From contig NZ_NIWT01000002.1 in assembly GCF_002236115.1 (NCBI RefSeq), positions 558,001 to 622,000 of the forward strand: a DNA stretch of 64,000 nucleotides. The letters are read 5' to 3'. Source of the stretch: Pseudomonas jessenii (GTDB lineage Bacteria > Pseudomonadota > Gammaproteobacteria > Pseudomonadales > Pseudomonadaceae). The notes below the pieces were generated by a model, which saw only the letters and a program-made list of their open reading frames with translations, was not told the DNA's origin and did no database searches. Shown piece by piece: positions 26,624 to 35,552 of the stretch; within the stretch, counting starts at the first letter, position 1, and every line of letters begins with the position of its first letter. The translations under genes were made by a program, and so were the position numbers.

Positions 26624-28174
26624 TTAGTGTGCTTCCCCAGCCTTCAACCCCTCCGGCAACTTTTTGGTCAGCAACACCGCCACCATGCTGATCCCCAACG
26701 CAATCCCGACAAAATGAAACGCATCGTTGTAGGCCATGATCGACGCCTGCTGGTGGGCGATCTCGCTGAGTTTGCCCAGGGCTGCCGTTTCATTGCCCAG
26801 CCTGTCAGCCAGTGAGGCGATCCGTTCAGCGACCTGCGGATTGCTCGGCACGATGGATTCACGCAGGTAATCAAAGTAAACCTTGGTCCGCGCATCCAGC
26901 AGCGTGGCGAGCAGGGCGATGCCGATGGCGCCGCCGAGGTTGCGCAGGATGTTGAACAGGCTCGAGGCCGATCCCGCATCCTGGGGCAGGATGTAAGCGG
27001 TGGCGATCAGCGAGATGGTGACCATGATCAGTGGTTGGCCCAGGGCGCGGATGATCTGGATCTGATTGAACTGCGGCCCGGCAAAGTCCGGGTTCAACAC
27101 GCCCGAAGAGAAACTCGCCAACCCGAATAGCCCGAAGCCCAGTGTGCACAGCCATTTGGGCGAGACGTATTTCATCAATTTGGGCACCAGCGGAATCAGA
27201 AACAGCTGCGGCACGCCCATCCACATGATCACTTCGCCGATCTGCAAGGCGTTGTAGTTCTGGATCTGCGCCAGGTACAGCGGCAACAGGTAGATCGAGC
27301 CGTACAGCCCGACCCCCATCCCGACACTGGAAATGCTTGATAAGCCAAAGTTGCGATTGCGCAGGATGCCGAGGTTGATCAGCGGATTGGGTTTGGAGGT
27401 CTGCACGATCACAAAGCTGATCAGGCTGACCAGTGCGATGCTGCCCAGGGTTACGATCAGGCTCGATTCCAGCCAGTCCTTGCGATGGCCTTCCTCCAGG
27501 AACACCTGCAAGCAACCGAGCCCGACGCCGAGGGTGAGAATGCCGGCGTAGTCGGTGCTTTTCAGCAATTCCCAGTGGGCTTCTTTCTTCTCCAGGCCGT
27601 ACATCAGGCCGGCGATCATGATCAGGCCGGGCGGGATGTTGATGTAGAAAATGTATTCCCAGCCCCAGTTTTCCGTCAGCCAGCCGCCGAGGGTCGGGCC
27701 GATGGAGGGCGCGAAGGTGGCGGTCATGGCGAACATGGCCATGCCTTTGGCGCGGTGGTGTTCCGGGAGCTTGATCAGGGTCAGGGTGAACGCCAGCGGA
27801 ATCAGCGCGCCACCGGTAAAGCCTTGCAGGGCGCGGAACACGATCATGCTTTCCAGGCTCCACGCCATGGAGCAGAGCAGGGACGCGACCAGGAATCCGA
27901 GGGACACCCACACTGCCAGGCGCCGGGCTGACAGCAGCTGCACGAGCCAGGCCGTGAGCGGGATCATGATGATTTCCGCCACCAGGTACGAGGTGGAAAT
28001 CCACGAACCTTCTTCCAGAGTCGCCGACAGTGCACCCTGGATGTCCTTGAGCGAGGAGTTGGTGATCTGGATGTCCAGCACCGCCATGAACGCACCGAGC
28101 ATCACGCTCATCACCGCAATCCAGTCCCGCCGGGTCGGTTCGCCGACCGGGCGGATCAGTTGATCACCGGCCAT
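26624..28174 (-). CDS. DHA2 (EmrB/QacA) family multidrug efflux transporter
   Basis: A 516-residue, about 14-helix major facilitator. The DHA2 landmarks are LGAFMAVLDIQITNSSL with motif D1, a RALQGFTGGALIPLA motif C-like stretch and the FAPSIGPTLGGWL antiporter motif. It partners the membrane fusion protein encoded immediately upstream (the genes overlap by 11 bases), forming an EmrAB-like pump that would use an outer-membrane TolC-type channel encoded elsewhere. Likely exports hydrophobic drugs or uncouplers; the substrate is not known. Confidence 0.92.
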   Translation of the reverse strand: MAGDQLIRPVGEPTRRDWIAVMSVMLGAFMAVLDIQITNSSLKDIQGALSATLEEGSWISTSYLVAEIIMIPLTAWLVQLLSARRLAVWVSLGFLVASLLCSMAWSLESMIVFRALQGFTGGALIPLAFTLTLIKLPEHHRAKGMAMFAMTATFAPSIGPTLGGWLTENWGWEYIFYINIPPGLIMIAGLMYGLEKKEAHWELLKSTDYAGILTLGVGLGCLQVFLEEGHRKDWLESSLIVTLGSIALVSLISFVIVQTSKPNPLINLGILRNRNFGLSSISSVGMGVGLYGSIYLLPLYLAQIQNYNALQIGEVIMWMGVPQLFLIPLVPKLMKYVSPKWLCTLGFGLFGLASFSSGVLNPDFAGPQFNQIQIIRALGQPLIMVTISLIATAYILPQDAGSASSLFNILRNLGGAIGIALLATLLDARTKVYFDYLRESIVPSNPQVAERIASLADRLGNETAALGKLSEIAHQQASIMAYNDAFHFVGIALGISMVAVLLTKKLPEGLKAGEAH

Positions 28175-29252
28175 CGTCAGGGGCGTCTTTGTGGCTCACT
28201 TTGGGGGTGATTTCTTCAGGGGCGTCCTTGATGTTCACCTTGGCGGTGACCGACATGCCCGGGCGGATCTTGCCGCGCAGCGGATTGTCCGCGGCGAAGG
28301 TCAGTTTGACCGGAATCCGTTGTACGACTTTGGTGAAGTTGCCCGTGGCATTGTCCGGCGGCAACAGGCTGAACTGCGCGCCCGAGGCGGCGAACAGGCT
28401 GTCGACCCTGGCTTTGATCGGGGTGTCGCTGTAGGCGTCGAAGGTCAGTTCGGCTTCCTGGCCGGGCTGCATGTGGCCAATCTGGGTTTCCTTGAAATTG
28501 GCCTGAATCCAGATGTCTTCGTCCGGCACGATCGACAACAGGTAAGCGCCGGCCTGCACATATTGGCCTTCGCGGGCTGCACGCTGGCCGATCAGGCCGC
28601 TGATGGGGGCATGGATTTCGCTGCGGGTCAGGTTCAGTTCGGCCTGGGCCAGGTCGGTTTTGGCGTTGGCGATCTGCGCGTCGAGGCGTTTGATCTCTGC
28701 ATTCAGCGCATTGACCTGCTGGCGCTGGCTTTGCGCGTCGGCCTGGGCCTTGGCCACTTGCGAGCGTGCGATGTGGTTGTCGGCGGAGAGGGTGGTCACC
28801 CGTTCTTCCGAGATATAGCCGGGTTTGCGCAAGGTCTCGGCGCGGGTCAGGTCGATCTGCGAGCGACCCAGGCTGGCCTGGCTGGACGCGACCTGCGCTT
28901 CGCTGGCGGCAATCAGGCTGGCCTGCTGGGTCAGTTTGCTCTGGGCTTGCAGGCGTTCGGCCTGACGGGTGGCCAGGGCGGCATTGGCGCGGTCGACAGC
29001 GAGGCGGAAGTCGTCGCCTTCGAGTCTGACCAGCAACTGGCCTTTCTCGACATGCTGGTTGTCCTGCACCAGCACCTGATCGATACGCGCGCCCAATTGG
29101 CTCGACACGCGGGTGATCTCGCCCTGGACATAAGCGTTGTCGGTGCTTTCATAAAAGCGCCCCTTCAAGAGCCAATGGGCAAACAGGCCCCCGGCAACCA
29201 ACAGGACAATCAGCAGGAACGAGAAGAGGCGACGCTTGAGTTGGGCAGGCAT
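28164..29252 (-). CDS. EmrA/HlyD-type membrane fusion protein
   Basis: About 362 residues: a cytoplasmic stub MPAQLKRR, one membrane helix (about 9-28), a biotinyl-lipoyl-like half motif (YVQGEITRVSSQLGARIDQV, then EKGQLLVRLEG), a long coiled coil, the second lipoyl half (SGLIGQRAAREGQYVQ) and a beta-barrel. This is the EmrA layout. The ATG at 29252 gives the normal N-terminus but lacks a clear ribosome binding site; an in-frame ATG at 29309 adds 19 residues and remains possible. It overlaps the downstream transporter gene. Confidence 0.88.
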   Translation of the reverse strand: MPAQLKRRLFSFLLIVLLVAGGLFAHWLLKGRFYESTDNAYVQGEITRVSSQLGARIDQVLVQDNQHVEKGQLLVRLEGDDFRLAVDRANAALATRQAERLQAQSKLTQQASLIAASEAQVASSQASLGRSQIDLTRAETLRKPGYISEERVTTLSADNHIARSQVAKAQADAQSQRQQVNALNAEIKRLDAQIANAKTDLAQAELNLTRSEIHAPISGLIGQRAAREGQYVQAGAYLLSIVPDEDIWIQANFKETQIGHMQPGQEAELTFDAYSDTPIKARVDSLFAASGAQFSLLPPDNATGNFTKVVQRIPVKLTFAADNPLRGKIRPGMSVTAKVNIKDAPEEITPKVSHKDAPDDGR

Positions 29253-29482
29253 GGGGCAAACTGTAGTCGAGAAATTGTAAGAGAAGTTATCAGCGGGCAA
29301 ATCTGGCATACAGCCGATAAGCGGTAAATGCTGTCGGCTGATTTTCGGCCATTCACCTCCCTGTACGGGCGTTACAGACGCAACCTTGGCTTAAATGCCC
29401 TGTTCACTGGAGCCGGGCGGGTGTCGCCTGTTACCATTCGCGCCTTGTTTGAACTTCGCTTTTATTCTTTTCGAGACATGCC

Positions 29483-30964
29483 ATGACCACCGTCCGCACT
29501 CGCATCGCGCCATCGCCTACCGGGGATCCCCACGTAGGTACCGCCTATATCGCCTTGTTCAACTACTGCTTTGCCAAGCAGCACGGCGGTGAGTTCATCC
29601 TGCGGATCGAAGACACTGACCAGCTGCGTTCGACCCGCGAGTCCGAACAGCAGATTTTCGACGCCTTGCGCTGGCTCGGGATCGACTGGAGCGAAGGCCC
29701 GGATGTCGGCGGCCCGCACGGTCCGTACCGTCAAAGCGAGCGCGGCGACATTTACCAGAAGTATTGCCAGCAACTGGTCGAAATGGGCCATGCCTTCCCG
29801 TGCTTCTGCACCGCCGAAGAGCTTGACCAGATGCGCGCCGAGCAGATGGCTCGCGGCGAAACCCCGCGTTACGACGGCCGCGCGCTGCTGCTGTCCAAGG
29901 AAGAGGTCGCCCGTCGCCTTGCCGCTGGCGAGCCCCACGTTATCCGCATGAAAGTACCGAGCGAAGGCGTCTGCGTGGTGCCGGACATGCTCCGTGGTGA
30001 CGTTGAAATTCCGTGGGACCGCATGGACATGCAAGTCCTGATGAAGACCGACGGCCTGCCGACCTACTTCCTGGCCAATGTGGTCGACGACCACCTGATG
30101 GGCATCACCCACGTATTGCGTGGCGAAGAATGGCTGCCATCGGCACCGAAGCTGATCCTGCTTTACGAATACTTCGGCTGGGAACAACCGGAGCTGTGCT
30201 ACATGCCGCTGCTGCGTAACCCGGACAAGAGCAAACTGTCCAAGCGCAAGAACCCGACCTCGGTGACCTTCTACGAGCGCATGGGCTTCATGCCCGAAGC
30301 GATGCTCAACTACCTGGGTCGCATGGGCTGGTCGATGCCGGACGAGCGCGAGAAGTTCTCGCTGCAGGAAATGGTCGACAACTTCGACCTCAAGCGCGTG
30401 TCCCTCGGCGGGCCGATCTTCGACATCGAGAAACTGTCGTGGCTCAACGGCCAGTGGCTGCGCGACCTGCCGGTGGAAGAGTTCGCCGCGCGCGTGCAGA
30501 AGTGGGCGTTCAATTCCGAATACATGATGAAGATCGCACCGCACGTACAGGGCCGGGTCGAAACCTTCAGCCAGGTGGCACCGCTGGCCGGGTTCTTCTT
30601 TGCCGGTGGCGTGAACCCGGATGCGAAGTTGTTCGAATCGAAGAAGCTGTCGGGTGATCAGGTTCGTCAGTTGATGCAGTTGATCCTGTGGAAGCTCGAA
30701 AGCCTGCGTCAGTGGGAAAAGGACAGCATCACCGCGACCATTCAGGCGGTGGTCGAATCCCTGGAGCTGAAGCTGCGTGATGCCATGCCGCTGATGTTCG
30801 CTGCGATCACTGGCCAGGCCAGCTCGGTGTCGGTGCTCGATGCGATGGAAATCCTCGGGCCGGACCTGACCCGTTTCCGTCTGCGCCAGGCCATTGACCT
30901 GCTGGGCGGCGTGTCGAAGAAAGAAAACAAGGAGTGGGAAAAGCTGTTGGGCGCGATTGCCTAA
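29483..30964 (+). CDS. gltX: Glutamyl-tRNA synthetase
   Basis: Charges tRNA-Glu with glutamate; 493 residues, the usual length. The HIGH-equivalent is [12 protein letters not shown] (11-22), and the KMSKS-equivalent is KLSKR (251-255). The C-terminal anticodon-binding region is complete. It lies about 200 bases upstream of a tRNA array that contains two tRNA-Glu genes, the substrate of the enzyme, a linkage seen in other pseudomonads. Transcribed alone, with a weak hairpin (CCCCGA/TCGGGG at about 31029-31045) downstream. Confidence 0.97.
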   Translation: MTTVRTRIAPSPTGDPHVGTAYIALFNYCFAKQHGGEFILRIEDTDQLRSTRESEQQIFDALRWLGIDWSEGPDVGGPHGPYRQSERGDIYQKYCQQLVEMGHAFPCFCTAEELDQMRAEQMARGETPRYDGRALLLSKEEVARRLAAGEPHVIRMKVPSEGVCVVPDMLRGDVEIPWDRMDMQVLMKTDGLPTYFLANVVDDHLMGITHVLRGEEWLPSAPKLILLYEYFGWEQPELCYMPLLRNPDKSKLSKRKNPTSVTFYERMGFMPEAMLNYLGRMGWSMPDEREKFSLQEMVDNFDLKRVSLGGPIFDIEKLSWLNGQWLRDLPVEEFAARVQKWAFNSEYMMKIAPHVQGRVETFSQVAPLAGFFFAGGVNPDAKLFESKKLSGDQVRQLMQLILWKLESLRQWEKDSITATIQAVVESLELKLRDAMPLMFAAITGQASSVSVLDAMEILGPDLTRFRLRQAIDLLGGVSKKENKEWEKLLGAIA

Positions 30965-31105
30965 AGCGATTGATGAAGGGCTGATGGCCATTGTGTGTGC
31001 CCGTCGTTGGGCGCGCAGTGGTCCTCAGACCCCGATTTTTCGGGGGGGAGGGCGGTAAGTGATTGTTATGTCGGCAAAAAATTTTAATTTTTTTGAAAAA
31101 TAAGT

Positions 31106-31134
31106 TTGACAGGCTTTCGATACGCCCTTAAGAT
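31106..31134 (+). promoter_or_regulatory. Strong sigma70 promoter of tRNA Ala-Glu array
   Basis: TTGACA (31106-31111) and TAAGAT (31129-31134) have a 17-base spacer. An A/T-rich UP-like stretch lies upstream (31070-31100) and a GC-rich discriminator (CGCCCC) downstream, as in stringently controlled stable-RNA promoters. Confidence 0.9.
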
Positions 31135-31167
31135 TCGCCCCGTCCTCAGCGATGACATCAACGATGA

Positions 31168-31243
<76 letters not shown>

Positions 31244-31250
31244 ATTTACA

Positions 31251-31303
31251 CTTCAAGGTCTGGCCACACCGGCCTTGAAGCGATCAACACTCAGCGTTGA
31301 TCG
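31251..31303 (+). other. Spacer hairpins between tRNA-Ala and tRNA-Glu, copy 1
   Basis: Two hairpins: CTTCAAGG (31251-31258) with CCTTGAAG (31273-31280), and CGATCAAC (31281-31288) with GTTGATCG (31296-31303). They recur in the second array unit and are probably processing signals in the polycistronic precursor. Confidence 0.6.
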
Positions 31304-31322
31304 GTTGTATAGAAGGGTTTGC

Positions 31323-31398
31323 GTCCCCTTCGTCTAGTGGCCTAGGACACCGCCCTTTCACGGCGGTAACAGGGGTTCGAGTCCCCTAGGGGACGCCA
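31323..31398 (+). tRNA. tRNA-Glu (TTC), copy 1
   Basis: A 76-base cloverleaf starting GTCCCCTTCGTCTAGTGGCC, anticodon TTC, encoded CCA. Co-transcribed with tRNA-Ala. Confidence 0.97.
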
Positions 31399-31451
31399 GT
31401 TTTACAGAAGCGATGTTGCAAGATGTCGCTCCGCCGCGAGGCGAAAAATCC

Positions 31452-31527
31452 GGGGCTATAGCTCAGCTGGGAGAGCGCCTGCATGGCATGCAGGAGGTCA
31501 GCGGTTCGATCCCGCTTAGCTCCACCA
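31452..31527 (+). tRNA. tRNA-Ala (GGC), copy 2
   Basis: Same cloverleaf as copy 1 with anticodon GGC and encoded CCA. It differs from copy 1 in the anticodon stem (CCTGC/GCAGG instead of CTTGC/GCAAG) and the T stem (AGCGG/CCGCT instead of GACGG/CCGTC), all as paired changes. Confidence 0.97.
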
Positions 31528-31536
31528 ATTTTACAG

Positions 31537-31588
31537 TTCAAGGTCTGGCCACACCGGCCTTGAATCGATCAGCACTCAGCACTGATCA
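31537..31588 (+). other. Spacer hairpins between tRNA-Ala and tRNA-Glu, copy 2
   Basis: TTCAAGG (31537-31543) pairs with CCTTGAA (31558-31564), and GATCAG (31567-31572) with CTGATC (31582-31587). Compared with copy 1, one A-T pair has become G-C with both partners changed. Confidence 0.6.
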
Positions 31589-31607
31589 GTTGTATAGAAG
31601 GGTTTGT

Positions 31608-31683
31608 GTCCCCTTCGTCTAGTGGCCTAGGACACCGCCCTTTCACGGCGGTAACAGGGGTTCGAGTCCCCTAGGGGACGCCA
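31608..31683 (+). tRNA. tRNA-Glu (TTC), copy 2
   Basis: Identical 76-base sequence to copy 1, anticodon TTC, encoded CCA. Last gene of the array. Confidence 0.97.
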
Positions 31684-31708
31684 CGATTACCCGCTCTGCG
31701 GGATTTAT

Positions 31709-31745
31709 AAGGGTCATTCAATTATTGAATGGCCCTTTTGTTTGT
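31709..31745 (+). terminator. Terminator of tRNA array
   Basis: AAGGGTCATTCAA pairs with TTGAATGGCCCTT, followed by TTTTGTTTG. Confidence 0.85.
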
Positions 31746-31876
31746 CTGGCGTTTGGCCAAATTCCTCCATTTCCAAAATTTCCAAAAAAACTGTTCTTCA
31801 GACCAGCGGTCACGCCCATGACTTGCTAAAATTTATTATGAGAATAATATTTCAATCGTAATATTCGGAGGCAACG

Positions 31877-32416
31877 ATGAACGATAAAAAAGCCCAAACC
31901 CGCGAACGCATCCTCAAGGCTGCCAGCGCAGCGCTGATTCAGCGCGGCCCGGCCGAGCCAAGCGTGGGCGAAGTGATGGGCGCGGCGGGCCTGACGGTCG
32001 GCGGCTTCTACGCCCACTTCGAAAGCAAGGACGCGATGATGCTGGAGGCGTTCAGGCAATTGCTCGGTCACCGCCGTGACTTGATTGCCGACATGGACGC
32101 GGAGTTGACCGGCGAAGAGCGCCGCGCGCTGGTGGCGGCGTTCTATCTGTCGCGCAAGCACCGTGATTCCTCCGAATCGGCCTGTCCGATCCCGGCATCG
32201 GTCGGCGAACTGGGGCGGCTGCCGGAAGCGTTTCGTGTCGCGCTCAATGAGCATGTGGAATTGATGGTCGCGCAGTTGGCGGCCAGCCCTGAAGAAACCG
32301 AAAAAGCCCTGGCCGACATGGCCTTGATGGTGGGTGGGCTGGCTCTGGCGCGGGCGCTGGGGCCAGGAGAGTTGTCCGATCGATTACTGCGCGCCGCCAA
32401 ATCGGCGGTGCGTTGA
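31877..32416 (+). CDS. TetR/AcrR family transcriptional regulator
   Basis: A 179-residue repressor-type protein. The N-terminal TetR helix-turn-helix is at about 6-50 (TRERILKAASAALIQRG, then VGEVMGAAGLTVGGFYAHFE and SKDAM). The ligand-binding C-terminal part contains Cys106 in ESACPIPA, a position seen in some TetR proteins of this subgroup. GGAGGCAACG precedes the ATG. It lies 29 bases before an alpha/beta hydrolase gene and probably controls it and the thioesterase. AT-rich repeats of AATATT just upstream could be its operator. Confidence 0.9.
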   Translation: MNDKKAQTRERILKAASAALIQRGPAEPSVGEVMGAAGLTVGGFYAHFESKDAMMLEAFRQLLGHRRDLIADMDAELTGEERRALVAAFYLSRKHRDSSESACPIPASVGELGRLPEAFRVALNEHVELMVAQLAASPEETEKALADMALMVGGLALARALGPGELSDRLLRAAKSAVR

Positions 32417-32445
32417 CCTGAAGGCTGCGGCCTGAGGAGAATGCG

Positions 32446-33279
32446 ATGAGCACGTTAAAGTGGGTTCGTGGCGTTAATGGCACCTTGGGCTGGGTTGCCC
32501 CGAAACTGGTCGCAAGCAAAATGCGACAGGCGTTCATGACGCCACGGGATCTGCCGCTGCGTGACTGGGAGCTGCCACTGTTGGCCAAGTCCGAGCGGGT
32601 CACCCTGCGTTTCGGTCTCTCGGCCTTGCGTTGGGGTCAGGGCCCGGCAGTATTGCTGATGCATGGCTGGGAAGGGCGGCCGACGCAGTTTGCCAGCCTC
32701 ATCACCGCGCTGGTCGATGCCGGTTACTCGGTCGTGGCTCTGGATGGTCCGGCCCACGGTCGCTCACCGGGCAGTGAAGCGAATGTGGTGCTGTTCGCCC
32801 GCGCCATGCTGGAAGCGGCCGCCGAACTGCCACCCCTGCAAGCGGTCATCGGCCACTCCATGGGCGGCGCCAGTGCGATGCTCGCGGTCCAGTTGGGCCT
32901 GCGCACCGAAACCCTGGTCAGCATTGCGGCCCCGGCGAGGATTCTTGGTGTGTTGCGTGGTTTTGCCCGTTATGTCGGGCTGCCACCGAAGGCCCGCTCG
33001 GCGTTCATTCGCCAGGTCGAGCAAGACGTCGGCATGCGAGCCGCGACGCTGGATGTCGCGCACTATCAACTCGACATGCCCGGCCTGATTGTCCATGCCG
33101 AAGACGACAACTTTGTCTCTGTGAAGGAATCCCAGCTGATCCATGAAGCCTGGTTCGACAGCCGCTTGTTGCGTTTGAAAGACGGTGGTCATCAGCGAGT
33201 GTTGGCCGACCCTCGGGTGATTGATGGCGTGTTATCACTGCTGGCCGGGCGCAGTCTGCAATCACGCCAATCCGCCTGA
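32446..33279 (+). CDS. Alpha/beta hydrolase
   Basis: A 277-residue alpha/beta-hydrolase fold. The oxyanion segment is LLMHGWEGRP, the nucleophile elbow is GHSMGG (Ser138), and the acid and base are likely Asp in HAEDDNFV and His in KDGGHQRVL. It has no signal peptide. It follows the TetR gene by 29 bases with GAGGAGAATGCG upstream of its ATG. An esterase or lipase role is a class-level assignment; the substrate is unknown. Confidence 0.88.
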   Translation: MSTLKWVRGVNGTLGWVAPKLVASKMRQAFMTPRDLPLRDWELPLLAKSERVTLRFGLSALRWGQGPAVLLMHGWEGRPTQFASLITALVDAGYSVVALDGPAHGRSPGSEANVVLFARAMLEAAAELPPLQAVIGHSMGGASAMLAVQLGLRTETLVSIAAPARILGVLRGFARYVGLPPKARSAFIRQVEQDVGMRAATLDVAHYQLDMPGLIVHAEDDNFVSVKESQLIHEAWFDSRLLRLKDGGHQRVLADPRVIDGVLSLLAGRSLQSRQSA

Positions 33280-33328
33280 GCTTCCGTTACACTGCCCCGG
33301 TCGAAATTATCTGACCAGGGAGTCGGGC

Positions 33329-33766
33329 ATGGGCTGGGATCGGGAAACGCCATTCATCATTGATCTGCAAGTGAGCGCCGAGGACATTGACGGGTTGGGG
33401 CACGCGAACAACGCGGTCTACGTGACCTGGCTCGAACGCTGTGCCTGGCGCCACTCCCAGCGTCTTGGCCTGGACCTGGTCGAGTATCGGCGGCTGGACC
33501 GGGCGATGGCGGTGGTGCGGCACGAGATCGATTACCTGGCGGCAGCCTATGAGGACGATGAGTTGCAATTGGCGACCTGGATCGTCGATTGGGATCAGCG
33601 CCTTAAAATGACCCGGCACTTCCAGTTGAAGCGCCCCAGCGACAACACCACGCTATTGCGCGCGCAGACCACCTTCGTCTGCATCGAGCTGTCTACCGGC
33701 AAGCCCAAGCGCATGCCGGCAGAGTTCATCGATGGTTATGGCCCGGCGTTGCAAACCCCGGCCTGA
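33329..33766 (+). CDS. Acyl-CoA thioesterase (hotdog fold, 4HBT)
   Basis: A 145-residue hotdog protein. The family stretch DIDGLGHANNAVYVTWLERC (about 16-35) and VVRHEIDYLAAAYEDDELQL are as in YbgC/FcbC-like thioesterases, which hydrolyse acyl-CoA. The start at 33329 follows CAGGGAGTCGGGC; a longer frame to 33221 would overlap the hydrolase gene and is rejected. Probably co-transcribed with the TetR and hydrolase genes. Confidence 0.85.
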   Translation: MGWDRETPFIIDLQVSAEDIDGLGHANNAVYVTWLERCAWRHSQRLGLDLVEYRRLDRAMAVVRHEIDYLAAAYEDDELQLATWIVDWDQRLKMTRHFQLKRPSDNTTLLRAQTTFVCIELSTGKPKRMPAEFIDGYGPALQTPA

Positions 33767-33774
33767 CACTGGTT

Positions 33775-33900
33775 CCTGTGGCGAGGGGGCTTGCCCCCGT
33801 TCGGCTGCGAAGCAGTCGCAAAACCTGTCGATGCAATTTATCTGACGAAATGCCGGGGCCGCTTCGCGACCCAACGGGGGCAAGCCCCCTCGCCACAAGG
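33775..33900. repeat. REP pair of a second type (inverted)
   Basis: GTGGCGAGGGGGCTTGCCCC and its inverse GGGGCAAGCCCCCTCGCCAC face each other, enclosing a third inverted pair (CGGCTGCGAAGCAGTCG and GCCGCTTCGCGACC). This core differs from the other eight pairs in the window. Confidence 0.9.
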
Positions 33901-33967
33901 GTATGCGCAAGTCTTTCGCTCGATTATCCAGTAAACTGCCGCACGTTTTTCCTCGAGTGTGTTTTTC

Positions 33968-34927
33968 ATGCAAATTGCTTTGGCGCCCATGGAGGGGTTG
34001 GTCGACGACATCCTGCGCGATGTGCTGACCCGTGTGGGTGGTATTGACTGGTGCGTGACCGAGTTCATTCGGGTCAACGACCAGTTGCTCACACCTGCCT
34101 ATTTCCACAAGTTCGGCCCGGAGTTGCTCAACGGTGCCCGGACGGCCTCCGGTGTGCCGCTGCGTGTGCAACTGCTCGGTTCCGATCCTGTGTGCCTGGC
34201 GGAAAATGCCGCGCTGGCTTGTGAGCTGGGTTCCGAAGTGATCGACCTGAACTTCGGCTGTCCGGCCAAGACCGTCAACAAATCCCGTGGTGGTGCGGTA
34301 TTGCTCAAGGAACCCGAGCTGCTCAACCAGATCGTCGAGCACGTCCGTCGTGCCGTCCCCGCGCACATTCCAGTCACCGCCAAGATGCGCCTGGGCTTCG
34401 ACAGCCCGGACGGCTCGCTGGTGTGTGCCACGGCCCTGGCCGAAGGCGGCGCCGAACACATCGTGGTGCACGCGCGGACCAAGGTCGACGGCTACAAGCC
34501 ACCGGCACACTGGGAGTGGATTCCGCGGGTGCAGGACGTGGTCAAGGTGCCGGTGTTCGCCAACGGCGACATCTGGAGCGTCGAAGACTGGCGTCGTTGC
34601 CGCGAGATCAGCGGCGTGGAGGACATCATGCTCGGTCGCGGCCTGGTTTCGCGCCCGGATCTCGCCCGGCAGATCGCCGCGGCGCGGGCCGGCGAGGAGG
34701 TGGTCGAGATGACCTGGGCCGAGTTGTTGCCGCTGATCCAGGACTTCTGGCTGCAAGCCAAAGCGCAGATGACACCACGCCAGTCGCCGGGCCGCCTGAA
34801 GCAATGGCTGGCGATGCTGACCCGCAATTATCCCGAGGCGGTAGAGCTGTTCACCGTGCTGCGTCGTGAGACCGAGCTGGATAACGTCTCGCGCTTGCTG
34901 GGTCTGCCGGTGGCGGAAGCGGCCTGA
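33968..34927 (+). CDS. dusC: tRNA-dihydrouridine(16) synthase DusC
   Basis: An FMN enzyme modifying U16 of tRNA, 319 residues. The start [18 protein letters not shown] and the catalytic [12 protein letters not shown] (Cys98) are diagnostic for DusC, and [16 protein letters not shown] is also family-specific. The ATG at 33968 gives the standard N-terminus; a 3-residue extension to 33959 is unlikely. A second Dus enzyme (dusA) is in the same window. Transcribed alone, ahead of ibpA. Confidence 0.95.
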   Translation: MQIALAPMEGLVDDILRDVLTRVGGIDWCVTEFIRVNDQLLTPAYFHKFGPELLNGARTASGVPLRVQLLGSDPVCLAENAALACELGSEVIDLNFGCPAKTVNKSRGGAVLLKEPELLNQIVEHVRRAVPAHIPVTAKMRLGFDSPDGSLVCATALAEGGAEHIVVHARTKVDGYKPPAHWEWIPRVQDVVKVPVFANGDIWSVEDWRRCREISGVEDIMLGRGLVSRPDLARQIAAARAGEEVVEMTWAELLPLIQDFWLQAKAQMTPRQSPGRLKQWLAMLTRNYPEAVELFTVLRRETELDNVSRLLGLPVAEAA

Positions 34928-34958
34928 AACTCTTTTTAAAAAAAGCAGAAAACAATCT

Positions 34959-34986
34959 CTTGAAATGCAATCAGCGGTCCCTATCT
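34959..34986 (+). promoter_or_regulatory. Sigma32 heat-shock promoter
   Basis: CTTGAAA (34959-34965), 13-base spacer, CCCTATCT (34979-34986), close to the sigma32 consensus CTTGAAA / CCCCATnT. It drives ibpA. Confidence 0.85.
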
Positions 34987-34989
34987 AAG

Positions 34990-35059
34990 GGTTACGCGAT
35001 GCCGAATTCGGGTCGCGGAGACAAAAAACCTTGCTGATTGTTTTCAGGAGATTTGAATC
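34990..35059 (+). ncRNA. ROSE-type RNA thermometer in ibpA 5' UTR
   Basis: The roughly 70-base leader has a stable first hairpin (CGCGATGCCGAATTCGGGTCGCG) and a second, weak hairpin in which CTTGCTG (35030-35036) pairs with CAGGAG (35045-35050), masking the Shine-Dalgarno with a bulged G33-like residue. This is the defining ROSE arrangement. At high temperature the second hairpin should open and allow translation. ROSE elements ahead of ibpA are known in Pseudomonas. Confidence 0.8.
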
Positions 35060-35506
35060 ATGAGTACCGCATTTTCCCTGGCCCCACTGTTCCGTTCCTC
35101 GGTAGGTTTCGACCGTTTCAACGACCTGTTCGAAACTGCCCTGCGCAATGAGCCAGGCAGCACTTACCCGCCCTACAACGTGGAAAAACACGGTGACGAT
35201 CAATACCGCATCGTCGTAGCGGCCGCCGGCTTCCAGGAAGATGACCTGGAGCTGCAAGTCGAGAAGGGTGTGCTGACCATCAGTGGTGGCAAACGTGACG
35301 CCAACGAGGGCGTGACCTTCCTGCACCAGGGCATTGCCCAGCGTGCGTTCAAGCTGTCCTTCCGTCTGGCGGACCACATCGAGATCAAGGCTGCCGACCT
35401 GAGCAACGGTCTGTTGAGCATCGACCTGCTACGGGTGATTCCGGAAGAGGCGAAAGCCAAGCGCATCCCGATCAACGGGACGCAAAAGCCGGCTCTGCAA
35501 CACTGA
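35060..35506 (+). CDS. ibpA: Small heat-shock protein, Hsp20 family
   Basis: A 148-residue alpha-crystallin chaperone that holds unfolding proteins in the cytosol. The N-terminus MSTAFSLAPLFRSSVGFDRF and the crystallin domain (PPYNVEKHGDDQYRIVVAAA, then GVLTISGG, FKLSFRLADHIEI, GLLSIDL) match IbpA. It is transcribed from a sigma32 promoter through a ROSE-type thermometer, so control is both transcriptional and translational. A strong terminator follows the stop codon. Confidence 0.95.
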   Translation: MSTAFSLAPLFRSSVGFDRFNDLFETALRNEPGSTYPPYNVEKHGDDQYRIVVAAAGFQEDDLELQVEKGVLTISGGKRDANEGVTFLHQGIAQRAFKLSFRLADHIEIKAADLSNGLLSIDLLRVIPEEAKAKRIPINGTQKPALQH

Positions 35507-35520
35507 GTCGGAGCAAGAAG

Positions 35521-35546
35521 AAGGGCGCCATTGGCGCCCTTTTTTG
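35521..35546 (+). terminator. Terminator of ibpA
   Basis: GGGCGCC-ATT-GGCGCCC followed by TTTTTT. Confidence 0.92.
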
Positions 35547-35552
35547 TGCCTG

